Below, in pieces: positions 1 to 7,314 of a stretch of DNA of 57,631 nt. The first letter of the stretch is position 1; the number at the start of each line of letters is the position of its first letter. Source of the stretch: an uncultured Clostridia bacterium (GTDB lineage: Bacteria; Bacillota; Clostridia; Christensenellales; Borkfalkiaceae); assembly GCA_944328845.1 (NCBI GenBank), contig CALVHV010000003.1, positions 1-57,631 on the forward strand, in the 5' to 3' direction. A program made the translations under genes and the position numbers. The notes beneath the pieces are model-generated. The model saw only the letters and a program-made list of their open reading frames with translations. It did no database searches and was not told the DNA's origin.

Positions 1-342
1 TAAAATCGCCAGCGTATCTTTCACAAAGGAAAGGCTGCGGAAACGGAAATATAAAAATGCCAGCAACGATACAATGATTGCCGAAGGTATGATACATCCG
101 ATCGTAGCGATGATGCAGCCGGGGATCCCTGCTACCTGAATCCCCACAAATGTTGCCGAATTGATCGCAATCGGCCCCGGCGTCATTTCCGCGATGGTAA
201 TGAGGTCTGTAAAATCTGTCATGGTCAGCCAGCCTTTCGCTTCCACGACGGGGCTTTGTCTGCTCGGAATTGCAGCATATCCCCCGCCGATACTGAACAA
301 TCCAACCTGTATAAATACCCAAAGAAGTTCCAGATAGATCAT
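1..342 (-). CDS. chromate transporter subunit, partial (C-terminus beyond window)
   Basis: Reading the minus strand from the ATG at 342 gives about 114 codons with no stop before the window edge. The protein starts MIYLELLWVFIQVGLFSIGG and continues with an E-x-TPGPIAIN-type segment, both typical of the ChrA/CHR family of short, paired chromate transporters. It is a membrane protein that would work with the neighbouring subunit. Its ATG overlaps the TGA of the upstream gene by four bases, so the two are translationally coupled. Family is clear; the actual substrate in this organism (chromate, sulfate or another anion) is not shown. Confidence 0.88.
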   Translation of the reverse strand, partial: MIYLELLWVFIQVGLFSIGGGYAAIPSRQSPVVEAKGWLTMTDFTDLITIAEMTPGPIAINSATFVGIQVAGIPGCIIATIGCIIPSAIIVSLLAFLYFRFRSLSFVKDTLAIL

Positions 343-1049
343 TTTTCTTCCTCCTTTTCCCCTTCGGCTATTTCTTGATTTTCTTTCTGCACAGCCCCTT
401 CAACGGGCTGTTTTTCTGCTTTCTCTTCAGACGCACGATCTTTCTGCGGCTGTGTTTCGGCGCAAATTTTATCGGACGTTCTTGCTTTTTTCTTATGAAT
501 CCCTGCCTTAACGAAAAACACGATCACGGACAAAGCGATGCAGCCGAGAATGATATAGACCACGTTGACATCCAAGAAAAAAGTAAGCACGAACGCTGCC
601 GCCATGATGAGGACAAACAAAACGTTCTTTTCTTTACAGACACCCGAGCCCATACGTATCACGACATCGCAGATCACTGCGGCAACGCCCGCCTGCATCC
701 CCTTCAACACCGCGTTGACAACAACATTCTCGCGGAATGCAACGTAAAAAAAGGAGATAATCCCGATAATGAGCATAGGCGGCAAAATTGTTGCCAGCAT
801 GGCGAGCATCGCCCCCAACACACCGCCGATCTTATACCCCGTCAAAATCGCCGCATTCACCGCAATTGCCCCCGGAGAAGATTGTGCGATTGCCGCAAGA
901 TCCATCATCTCCGTCTCTTCCAGCCATTTTAGGTTTTCCACGAACTTCTTTCGCATCAGCGGTATGATGACAAACCCGCCGCCGAACGTAAACGCGCTGA
1001 TGTACAGACAAGATGTAAACAGTATCCAGTATTTTTTTACCCGACTCAT
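339..1049 (-). CDS. chromate transporter subunit
   Basis: Short-chain CHR family membrane protein of 236 residues. Near the N-terminus it carries the FTFGGGFVIIPLM motif and later a SPGAIAVN segment, matching the SPGP-type loop of ChrA halves; several hydrophobic segments follow and the last 45 residues are a charged, Glu/Lys-rich cytoplasmic tail that is not part of the family core. The ATG at 1049 is chosen over an upstream in-frame start because GGGAGG lies eight bases before it. It pairs with the downstream truncated subunit and is divergent from a LysR regulator that probably controls both. Confidence 0.88.
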   Translation of the reverse strand: MSRVKKYWILFTSCLYISAFTFGGGFVIIPLMRKKFVENLKWLEETEMMDLAAIAQSSPGAIAVNAAILTGYKIGGVLGAMLAMLATILPPMLIIGIISFFYVAFRENVVVNAVLKGMQAGVAAVICDVVIRMGSGVCKEKNVLFVLIMAAAFVLTFFLDVNVVYIILGCIALSVIVFFVKAGIHKKKARTSDKICAETQPQKDRASEEKAEKQPVEGAVQKENQEIAEGEKEEEK

Positions 1050-1068
1050 TTCAATATCCTCCCTTTTT

Positions 1069-1097
1069 ATTATATCAGTTGACAATGTTGTTGTAAA
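1069..1097 (-). promoter_or_regulatory. promoter of the chromate transporter pair
   Basis: On the minus strand TTTACA (1097-1092) and TATAAT (1074-1069) are separated by 17 bases, and the start codon of the first transporter gene is 20 bases further on. The AT-rich stretch 1098-1130 between this and the LysR gene holds dyad-like ATAAT...ATTAT sequence that could be a LysR site; that last point is inference. Confidence 0.65.
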
Positions 1098-1145
1098 ATA
1101 CTATAATTTAATCATTATCATAATAAAAAGGTTATGGGATTTGCA

Positions 1146-2021
1146 ATGACCCTGCGCTATCTTCGGATCTTTAAAGAAGTCTGCGAACAAAAATCGGTGA
1201 CAAAGGCCGCTAAAAAGCTTTTCATTTCCCAACCCTCTGTCAGCGTAGTCATTTCCGATCTGGAAAAGAAATACAACGTAAAACTGTTTATGCGCATCCG
1301 CAACAGGCTTGTCATTACAGAAGAAGGACAAGAACTGTATACGCGCGCCTGCAACGTTTTAAACAACTTTGACGATTTTGAAACGCTTGCCTTTGAAAAC
1401 AGCAATTCGAATATTGTTAAAATAGGAACATCTCTTACCATCGGCACCTTTCTTTTACCGAGCCTTTTAAAAGAATTGCAAAAACAATATCCGCAGGCAC
1501 AGTATAAAGTAAAAATTTTCCCCAAAGAAAAGATAGAAAACATGCTTTTACAGGGAGAATTGGATTTTGGATTGGTTGAAAATGCCGTAAATCATTCCGA
1601 ACTGATAGCACAGCAGTTTTACGAAGATAAACTAGTCGCCGTTTGCGCCCCGGATTTTTCCGCACCTGAAACACTGAACGTACAGGAGTTGAAAAACTTT
1701 CCCCTGATCCTGCGAGAAAAAGGGAGTGCTACGCGCGATTTCTTTGACGGATATTTAAAACAACACGGAACAGAACTGTTCCCCTTTATCGAAACTTCCA
1801 ACCCGCAAGCCGCGATCAACTGTACAAAAGAAGGATTGGGGATCACTATTTTGCCCCTCAGTATGGTGCAGGAAAATTTGCAGAACAACTCTCTGCGCAT
1901 GATCGACCTAAACGATATAGATCTGAAAAGATTCTATTTTATCGTATCGCATAAACAGAAAGTTTTTTCTAACCTTCAAAAAAACATCCTTTCCGTCTGC
2001 GAAAAATATTTTCTAACCTGA
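1146..2021 (+). CDS. LysR family transcriptional regulator
   Basis: A protein of about 291 residues with an N-terminal winged helix-turn-helix (TLRYLRIFKEVCEQ, then SVTKAAKKLFISQPSVS as the recognition region) and a C-terminal periplasmic-binding-like effector domain (IGTSLTIGTFLLPSLL and the later GLGITILPL motif). Family length is about 300. An in-frame ATG at 1134 is the alternative start; 1146 is preferred because family members begin just before TLRYLRIF. It is transcribed away from the chromate transporter genes, the usual arrangement for a LysR regulator of the neighbouring operon. The effector is unknown. Confidence 0.87.
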   Translation: MTLRYLRIFKEVCEQKSVTKAAKKLFISQPSVSVVISDLEKKYNVKLFMRIRNRLVITEEGQELYTRACNVLNNFDDFETLAFENSNSNIVKIGTSLTIGTFLLPSLLKELQKQYPQAQYKVKIFPKEKIENMLLQGELDFGLVENAVNHSELIAQQFYEDKLVAVCAPDFSAPETLNVQELKNFPLILREKGSATRDFFDGYLKQHGTELFPFIETSNPQAAINCTKEGLGITILPLSMVQENLQNNSLRMIDLNDIDLKRFYFIVSHKQKVFSNLQKNILSVCEKYFLT

Positions 2022-2186
2022 ATCTGTACAAATAACACCCTACAGTAAACGTCCTGAAAAATACGGATTTGCCCTCAAAATCATAGTTTTAATCTATACA
2101 AAATGTATTTAATTGCTTGAATTGGCAAGCCCCGTTTAAATTTTCTCGCTCCTGTGCTGCGTTTACATTGCAAATCCATACCACAA

Positions 2187-2231
2187 AAAGATATAGGCAC
2201 AGGCGCCAAAGGCGCCTGTGCCTATATCTTT
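2187..2231. terminator. long perfect hairpin, probable bidirectional terminator
   Basis: Two perfectly complementary 21-base arms (2187-2207 and 2211-2231) are separated by only three bases. The arms begin with A-rich and end with T-rich sequence, so transcripts from either side would end in a stable stem followed by uridines. It lies between the LysR gene and the convergent ORF at 2276-2614. The stretch 2022-2186 holds nothing else that I recognise. Confidence 0.65.
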
Positions 2232-2275
2232 CAAATTGTTTTTTCCCGCCTCTCGGACATACCCCATTATTTTCT

Positions 2276-2614
2276 TCATCTCGCTTCGCTGTCGGAGACG
2301 GTAGAAATATCCTTTGCCAAAACGATATGGATCACTTCTCCCGCCACGCCGTCTATCACCCCAAACAACGACACGTTGCACATAAGATCGGGCGCACCTG
2401 GTTTTACGCTGATCGTTCCGTCGCTTGCAATGTCGACATATTGCGCACTGTAATTGTCTAACACCCATTGCACATCATTCGAAAAATGCTCCTGCTCGTT
2501 TTCATCTACAGTAAATGCGCTGAACTGCAAAGTACTTCCGCGTTTCAACAAATAGATGCCGCGATCTTCGATATAACTTGTCTGCGTTTCCTGATCTGTC
2601 GGGCGATAGATCAC
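2276..2614 (-). CDS. hypothetical protein, Ig-like (Big_2-like) fragment
   Basis: An ORF of 112 codons starting at GTG. The segment VQWVLDNYSAQYVDIASDG followed by TISVKPG resembles the core of bacterial Ig-like Big_2 domains, in which a Trp-containing strand is followed by an x-V-x-DGx-Vxxx-PG turn. There is no signal peptide, anchor or other domain, and an in-frame stop lies just 18 codons upstream of the GTG, so this may be the remnant of a larger surface protein. A good promoter (2714-2741) stands upstream, but no clear ribosome site precedes the GTG. Whether it is made is uncertain. Confidence 0.4.
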   Translation of the reverse strand: MIYRPTDQETQTSYIEDRGIYLLKRGSTLQFSAFTVDENEQEHFSNDVQWVLDNYSAQYVDIASDGTISVKPGAPDLMCNVSLFGVIDGVAGEVIHIVLAKDISTVSDSEAR

Positions 2615-2713
2615 TTTTTCCGTTTTCCCGACAAAAATGGTATTTTAGTTGATTATAAGTCCATTGTTTATTTGCTCTATAACGAATAAATGCAATGAAG
2701 CGTATCCATTCTC

Positions 2714-2741
2714 ATTGTATCACTTTATTTACTGTTGTCAA
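2714..2741 (-). promoter_or_regulatory. sigma-70-type promoter
   Basis: On the minus strand TTGACA (2741-2736) and TACAAT (2719-2714) are 16 bases apart. The only ORF downstream is the Ig-like fragment at 2276-2614, about 90 bases after the expected start point. The rest of 2615-2826 shows no gene. Confidence 0.6.
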
Positions 2742-2826
2742 GGTAGTCAAGAAAAAAAGATTTGCGGTCCTGATCATTTCTTAACGAAAATAACCATAAC
2801 AAATAATTTTATATAAAAAAAGGAAA

Positions 2827-2860
2827 ACACCACAAAATACTTGCCGTATCTTGTGGTATT
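2827..2860. terminator. hairpin, possible second terminator after ssrA
   Basis: Arms at 2827-2840 and 2846-2860 form a stem with a few G-U or mismatched positions around a five-base loop. On the minus strand it is followed by a T-rich run (2826-2814), so it could back up the stronger ssrA terminator at 2896-2944. Confidence 0.45.
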
Positions 2861-2895
2861 TTACTCGTTCAGTATTTTCGTATTGTTCAGATAGC

Positions 2896-2944
2896 AGAAA
2901 AAATAAAACCCCAACCGAACCTTTTTACGAGTTCAGTTGAGGTT
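2896..2944 (-). terminator. rho-independent terminator of ssrA
   Basis: On the minus strand a 14-base stem (2944-2931 with 2920-2907, one mismatch) is followed directly by a T-rich tract (2906-2896). It begins six bases after the CCA end of tmRNA. Confidence 0.8.
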
Positions 2945-2949
2945 GCACT

Positions 2950-3321
2950 TGGTGGAGTAGGCGAGAGTTGAACTCGCGTCTTACAAGATTGCCAAAGGGG
3001 TTTCTACACGCTTATGCCGCATTTAACTTAAAAAAGACCTCTCTGCGACCGAAGCAGTCTTTTCGCAGAAATCTTAAGTGCCGCCGACCTGCCGACTTCA
3101 CGTCAGGTCAGCCGTTCCCCGCCTGCATTGACGCCCGTTTCCTCCCGACGGGAAAAAGGGACGGACGAGCTGCATTAATTAAGCAGCGTACGCGAACTGA
3201 GCGTTCGTGTTGTAATTTGCATTGTCTGCATTTAAATTTAGGCCGAATGTTTTAACGAGGCCACTCGTTCCTCGGCGTGCTTCCCCTTCCGCGCACCTGC
3301 AATCGAAACCGGTGCTACCCC
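2950..3321 (-). ncRNA. ssrA: transfer-messenger RNA (tmRNA)
   Basis: The 5' end GGGGTAG (3321-3315) pairs with CTACTCC before an encoded ACCA at the 3' end, forming the tRNA-like acceptor; the T-arm sequence GAGTTCAACTC-type lies just before it, and the 5' side has the tmRNA-typical GGTTTCGAT. The internal tag frame runs from GCA at 3229 to TAA at 3179 and encodes ADNANYNTNAQFAYAA. The tag is rather long and ends AYAA where most species end ALAA. tmRNA rescues stalled ribosomes with SmpB, whose gene is 3 kb upstream on the same strand. Length (372) fits the one-piece form. Confidence 0.96.
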
Positions 3322-3346
3322 ATATTCAGCGGAAATGCGTACTATT

Positions 3347-3375
3347 ATTATATACGATTTTCCGCAAAAATGCAA
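3347..3375 (-). promoter_or_regulatory. ssrA promoter
   Basis: TTGCAT (3375-3370) and TATAAT (3352-3347) on the minus strand are 17 bases apart. Transcription would start near 3340, leaving about 19 bases of 5' precursor for RNase P removal before the mature tmRNA end at 3321. Confidence 0.75.
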
Positions 3376-3380
3376 CTTTT

Positions 3381-3896
3381 TTATTCTTCCGTCCTCCGTT
3401 CCGTCCTTTTAAGAGCAAGACTCTGCAAAATTTCCGCCGCAGCCGTTGTTCCTATCCCCGCCAACGCGGCGATGAGAGAGGCAAGCATGGGCAAAAACGA
3501 AGCGGTGCCCAACGAAGAACCGAATACCAGCAAAATGATCCCCGCCGCCGCCAGCAGGACATCCCCGACGATGCGGCAGACATGAAACCTGCTGCGGACA
3601 TTTTTTCCGCCCAACGGAGAATACTGCCTTTCCTTACAGATAAAGATACATCCGCACCCGACAAACAGGACGGCCGCTGCCGATGCGAGGAGAATGACGG
3701 AAAGGACGACCGCAACGGCGAGACCGTTCGCCAGTGCGACGGCAAAGACTCCGACCACGCTGCCCGGCTGCGTCTGCATGGTTTTCGGGAAAAACAGGAA
3801 CGTATAGACGCAAAGCCACAGAGCTGAAAATACATTCAGCCCCACAGCGGAAAGCTTGAGCGCAAAGACGCGCCGACGGATCTTGATTTCGTCCAT
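3381..3896 (-). CDS. hypothetical integral membrane protein
   Basis: A protein of 171 residues with four clear hydrophobic segments, roughly at residues 15-36, 45-78, 108-128 and 130-160, and a positively charged N-terminus (MDEIKIRRR) and C-terminus. I recognise no family. It starts 20 bases after the metA stop with a G-rich ribosome site (GGGGGGAAAT), so it probably forms the end of the metY-metA transcript. Its 3' end reaches the ssrA promoter. No function can be proposed from the sequence. Confidence 0.7.
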   Translation of the reverse strand: MDEIKIRRRVFALKLSAVGLNVFSALWLCVYTFLFFPKTMQTQPGSVVGVFAVALANGLAVAVVLSVILLASAAAVLFVGCGCIFICKERQYSPLGGKNVRSRFHVCRIVGDVLLAAAGIILLVFGSSLGTASFLPMLASLIAALAGIGTTAAAEILQSLALKRTERRTEE

Positions 3897-3915
3897 ATTT
3901 CCCCCCGACGTACCC

Positions 3916-4821
3916 TTAAAATTTGAACGGCGTTACCTGATAGACGTAATAGTTGAGCCAGTTTGTGTAAAACAGATTGGCGGCACTTGTCCAAGTAACC
4001 TTAACGTCCGTACACGTATTGTCCGTAAAATAATTGAAGGGCGGATGAATGGGCAGGCCCTTGGCGACGTCCCTGTCATACTCCTTTTTCAGGGTATAAC
4101 GGTCGTACTCCATGTGTCCCGTGAGGAAAATCTTCTTGTTATCCCTGCTCTTTGCGATGGAGAGCCCCGTATATTCCGATTCGCTGAGGACGATGAGGTC
4201 ATCCACCTTTCTGACGTCCTCCATATACACCGTCGTATGGCGGGAATGAGGTATGTAAAAGACGTCGTCGATCCCCTTCAGCAGCGGATCGTGCTGTTCG
4301 ATGAGTTTTTTATGCGGGAAAATGCCGAACAGCTTTGTAGGCAGGAGATGTTTTTCGATCCCGTAATAGTAATACAATGCCGCCTGCGCGCCCCAGCAGA
4401 TGTAAATGGTGCTGGTCACCTTTTTATCCGCAAAATCGAAAATCTTTTTGAGCTCTTCCCAATACGCGACCTCTTCGAAGGGCATGGTCTCCACGGGCGC
4501 GCCCGTGATGATCATACCGTCGAAATGTTTGTCCTTGATGTCCTCGAACCGCTTATAAAAACGCTCGAGGTGGGCGGCGGCTGTATTTTTGCTCTTATAC
4601 GACTCCGTATACACGAGAGTGACATTGACTTGCAGCGGAGAGTTGGACAACAGGCGCATGAACTGCGTTTCCGTCTCTTCCTTGGTGGGCATGAGGTTTA
4701 AGATGGCGATCTCGAGCGGGCGGATGTCCTGCGTGAAGGCGCGCTCGTCGCTCATAACGAAGATATTTTCCTGTTTGAGCGCAGAAAAGGCGGGAATGTC
4801 CTTGGAAATGACGATAGGCAT
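3916..4821 (-). CDS. metA: homoserine O-acetyltransferase (MetA family)
   Basis: This 301-residue protein acylates homoserine in the first committed step of methionine synthesis in the cytoplasm. It has the full MetA fold: the NLMPTKEETETQF region, the catalytic Cys142 in ICWGAQAA and the His/Glu of GHMEYD. Residue 111 is Glu (GAPVE), which in this family is known to select acetyl-CoA; succinyl-CoA-using enzymes such as the E. coli one have Gly there. I therefore call it an acetyltransferase despite the common 'succinyltransferase' label. The downstream partner MetY, encoded just upstream in the same operon, uses the O-acetyl product. A GAGAGGAG site precedes the ATG. Confidence 0.93.
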   Translation of the reverse strand: MPIVISKDIPAFSALKQENIFVMSDERAFTQDIRPLEIAILNLMPTKEETETQFMRLLSNSPLQVNVTLVYTESYKSKNTAAAHLERFYKRFEDIKDKHFDGMIITGAPVETMPFEEVAYWEELKKIFDFADKKVTSTIYICWGAQAALYYYYGIEKHLLPTKLFGIFPHKKLIEQHDPLLKGIDDVFYIPHSRHTTVYMEDVRKVDDLIVLSESEYTGLSIAKSRDNKKIFLTGHMEYDRYTLKKEYDRDVAKGLPIHPPFNYFTDNTCTDVKVTWTSAANLFYTNWLNYYVYQVTPFKF

Positions 4822-4957
4822 GAATGACTCCTCTCTTTTGTAAGTCAGATGGTCCTCTTACACGGACGATCTGTTTTGTGCCGCCTGCGGCACGGCAAGA
4901 AAATGCGCGGAGGCCGCCGCGGGGACGGCCTTTTTGCGCGATCTCCTTTTTTTGCGA

Positions 4958-6229
4958 TCAGATCTTTGCCAGTGCCTGTTCGAGGTCGGCGATGATGTCG
5001 TCAGGATTTTCGATCCCGACGGAAAGGCGCACGAGGTTTTCGGGCACGCCCGCCTGTTCGAGTTCCTCTTTGGACAGCTGGCGGTGCGTGGTGGACGCGG
5101 GATGCAGGACGCAGCTGCGCACATCCGCGACGTGCGTCTCCTGCGTGACCAGCTTCAGCGCTTCCATAAAGGTTGCCGCCTTTTTCACGTCCCCTTTGAT
5201 GCCGAAGCTCATCATGCCGCCCTGTCCGTCCGGCATATATTTTTCGGCGAGTTTATGATATTTGTTGTCGGGCAGGCTTGCGTGCCACACCCAATCGATC
5301 TTGGGATGTTTGGCAAGGTATGCCGCCACTTTTTTGGCATTGGAAGAATGTCTCTCCATGCGCAGGGCGAGGGTATCGCACCCCAGCCAGCTGAGGAAGG
5401 CGTTCTGCGGGCTCATGATGGCGCCCATGTCGCGAATGATCTGCGCGCGGCATTTGGTGGCAAACTGCGCAGCGGGCAGATCGGCATACACCAGCCCGTG
5501 ATAGCTTTCGTCGGGAACGTTGAAAGAAGGATAACGGGGATTCCCTTTGAAAACAAAGTTTCCGCCGTCCACGATGACGCCGCCGAGCGCCGCCGCATGC
5601 CCGTCCAGATATTTGGACGAAGAATGAATGACGATATTCGCGCCCCATTCGAACGGACGGCACAGGATAGGCGTTGCAAGCGTGTTATCTACCGCAAACA
5701 GGACGCCGTGCTTTTTGCAGATCGCGGCGATCTTATCGAAATCGAGCACCTTGATGGAAGGATTGGCGACCGTTTCGGTAAAGACAAGTTTTGTCCTGTC
5801 GTCGATGAGCTTTTCTATCTCTTCCGCGGGCGCGTCGGGATCGAAAAAGCGGGTCTCGATGCCCAATTTGGGAAGGGTGACGGCAAACAGGTTGAACGTG
5901 CCGCCGTAGATAGCGGAAGAAGAGACGATGTTATCCCCTTCGCCGCACAGGGTGAACGCCATCATGGTGGAAGCGGACATGCCCGATGCGCAGCCGATGG
6001 CGGCAACGCCCCCTTCGAGCGCGGCGACCTTTCCTTCAAACGCCGCTACCGTGGGATTGGCAAGTCGGGTATAGAAATATCCGTCCGCCTTTAAATCAAA
6101 CAGGTCTGCCATGCCCTGCGTGCTGTCATAAAAAAAAGTGGTGCTCTGTACGATGGGAGGGATACGCGATTCTCCCGACGCGGGACGATATCCGCCCTGT
6201 ACGCAAATTGTGTCCTTTTTGTATTCCAT
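4958..6229 (-). CDS. metY: O-acetylhomoserine sulfhydrylase
   Basis: A PLP enzyme of 423 residues that converts O-acetylhomoserine and sulfide to homocysteine. The PLP lysine is Lys206 in SSSKYLDGH; the Asp-Asn pair in AVDNTLATP and the SAIYGGT loop are also conserved. Length and the ESRIPPIVQSTTF N-terminus fit the MetY/Cys-Met metabolism family better than MetB or MetC. Ribosome site AAGGAG precedes the ATG. It lies between smpB and metA, 136 bases ahead of metA; a GC-rich hairpin (about 4887-4911) in that gap is followed by a T run only on the plus strand. Together with MetA it gives a direct-sulfhydrylation route to homocysteine. Confidence 0.94.
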   Translation of the reverse strand: MEYKKDTICVQGGYRPASGESRIPPIVQSTTFFYDSTQGMADLFDLKADGYFYTRLANPTVAAFEGKVAALEGGVAAIGCASGMSASTMMAFTLCGEGDNIVSSSAIYGGTFNLFAVTLPKLGIETRFFDPDAPAEEIEKLIDDRTKLVFTETVANPSIKVLDFDKIAAICKKHGVLFAVDNTLATPILCRPFEWGANIVIHSSSKYLDGHAAALGGVIVDGGNFVFKGNPRYPSFNVPDESYHGLVYADLPAAQFATKCRAQIIRDMGAIMSPQNAFLSWLGCDTLALRMERHSSNAKKVAAYLAKHPKIDWVWHASLPDNKYHKLAEKYMPDGQGGMMSFGIKGDVKKAATFMEALKLVTQETHVADVRSCVLHPASTTHRQLSKEELEQAGVPENLVRLSVGIENPDDIIADLEQALAKI

Positions 6230-6264
6230 GTCCGGTCTCCTTGTCTTGTTATTTTGTAAACGCT

Positions 6265-6714
6265 TCAGGCGTATTCCCTGATACGCCGTTCGGTGTCTCG
6301 TTTTAAATCTCTTTCTTTCAGCGACTGTTTTTTATCGTATGTGTGCTTGCCGCGGCAGAGAGCGATCTCCACCTTGACCAGCGAACCCTGAAAATAAACT
6401 TTCAGCGGAACGAGGGTGTATCCCTTTTCGTTGACTTTGCCGACGATCTTGGAAATTTCCGTCTTGTGCAGAAGCAGGCGCCTGTCCCTGCGCGAATCGC
6501 GGGTGTTGAATGCGCCGCTCTTGTCGTATACGGCGATGTGCATGTTTTTGAGGGTAACTTCCCCCTGCCGCACGAAACAGAAGCTGTCGTTTAAATTGCA
6601 ATTGTTTTTGCGGATGGACTTGACCTCGCTGCCCTCGAGCACGATGCCTGCCTCGAATTTATCTTCGATGAAATATTCAAAGCCCGCCGACTTGTTGACT
6701 GCGATGATCTTCAT
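6265..6714 (-). CDS. smpB: SsrA-binding protein SmpB
   Basis: SmpB binds tmRNA and brings it to stalled ribosomes. The protein has 149 residues, as expected, with the conserved GIVLEGSEVKSIR core, the DRRLLLHKTEI segment and the GYTLVPLKVYF strand, ending in the basic tail SLKERDLKRDTERRIREY. Its ATG overlaps the GNAT gene stop by four bases (ATGA). The ssrA gene itself lies 3 kb downstream on the same strand, separated by metY, metA and a membrane protein gene. Confidence 0.97.
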   Translation of the reverse strand: MKIIAVNKSAGFEYFIEDKFEAGIVLEGSEVKSIRKNNCNLNDSFCFVRQGEVTLKNMHIAVYDKSGAFNTRDSRRDRRLLLHKTEISKIVGKVNEKGYTLVPLKVYFQGSLVKVEIALCRGKHTYDKKQSLKERDLKRDTERRIREYA

Positions 6715-7235
6715 AGTTCTCCTCTCTCCGATGCGAGCAGACCGTAGATCCGCTCGTCATAAAAGATGCCGTTTTTAAAGATGCTTTGGCGCAGAACGCC
6801 TTCCCTTTGAAACCCGCACTTTTCCAGAACGCGGCAAGAGGCGTCGTTTTCACCGAAAACCTGCGCCTGGATGCGGTTGACGGGCAGCTTTTCAAACGCT
6901 TCCGCACAGATGCGTCCGACCGCTTCGGTCATGATGCCTTTGCCCCAAAAGTCTGGATTCAGCCAGTACCCGAGTTCCGCCTGCCTGCAGTGAACGTCCT
7001 CCTGCAAGGTCAGATCGATCCCGCCGATCGCCCTGCCTTCCGAAACGATGGCATAAAACAGACCTTTGTCCCGCATTTTTTCTACCGCCGAAATAAAAAA
7101 AACGGCGCACTCCTCCGTATACGGATGCGGAAAAGTATTTCTCAAAAAGCGGGGGATCCTTTCGTCGTTGGCACTCTCTGCAAGAGAAGGCGCCAGCGCT
7201 TTGCTCCACTTTTCCAATGTGAACGCAAACGCCAT
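6711..7235 (-). CDS. GNAT family N-acetyltransferase (RimJ/RimL-like)
   Basis: A 174-residue acetyltransferase. GYWLNPDFWGKGIMTEA carries the acetyl-CoA binding motif of the RimJ/RimL-type GNAT subfamily, followed by RIQAQVFGENDASCRVLEKCG-type motif B and a final strand. The ATG at 7235 is chosen because AAGGAGC precedes it; an upstream start would lie near the promoter. Target unknown: it may acetylate a protein N-terminus or a small molecule. It sits between rnr and smpB, where it is not usually found. Confidence 0.85.
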   Translation of the reverse strand: MAFAFTLEKWSKALAPSLAESANDERIPRFLRNTFPHPYTEECAVFFISAVEKMRDKGLFYAIVSEGRAIGGIDLTLQEDVHCRQAELGYWLNPDFWGKGIMTEAVGRICAEAFEKLPVNRIQAQVFGENDASCRVLEKCGFQREGVLRQSIFKNGIFYDERIYGLLASERGEL

Positions 7236-7262
7236 AAGTGCTCCTTCCTGCCGCTTTGTTCT

Positions 7263-7271
7263 ATTATAGCA
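7263..7271 (-). promoter_or_regulatory. extended -10 promoter for the GNAT-smpB unit
   Basis: TGCTATAAT on the minus strand is a consensus extended -10 element placed about 30 bases before the GNAT start codon. No good -35 box is visible. It would allow GNAT, smpB and perhaps metYA to be transcribed independently of rnr. Confidence 0.5.
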
Positions 7272-7314
7272 CAATCGGGCAGAAAATAATAGAGTTTATA
7301 AAAAATTTTTTCAT

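Noticed and set aside
4887..4915. GC-rich hairpin between metY and metA as a terminator
   Set aside because: Its T run lies on the plus strand, where there is no gene to end; on the minus strand the stem has no T run.
4934..6094. 386-codon plus-strand ORF
   Set aside because: It is antisense to metY; no start signal and no family resemblance.
6230..6264. SAM riboswitch or T-box before metY
   Set aside because: Only 35 bases separate metY from smpB, and no conserved motif is present.
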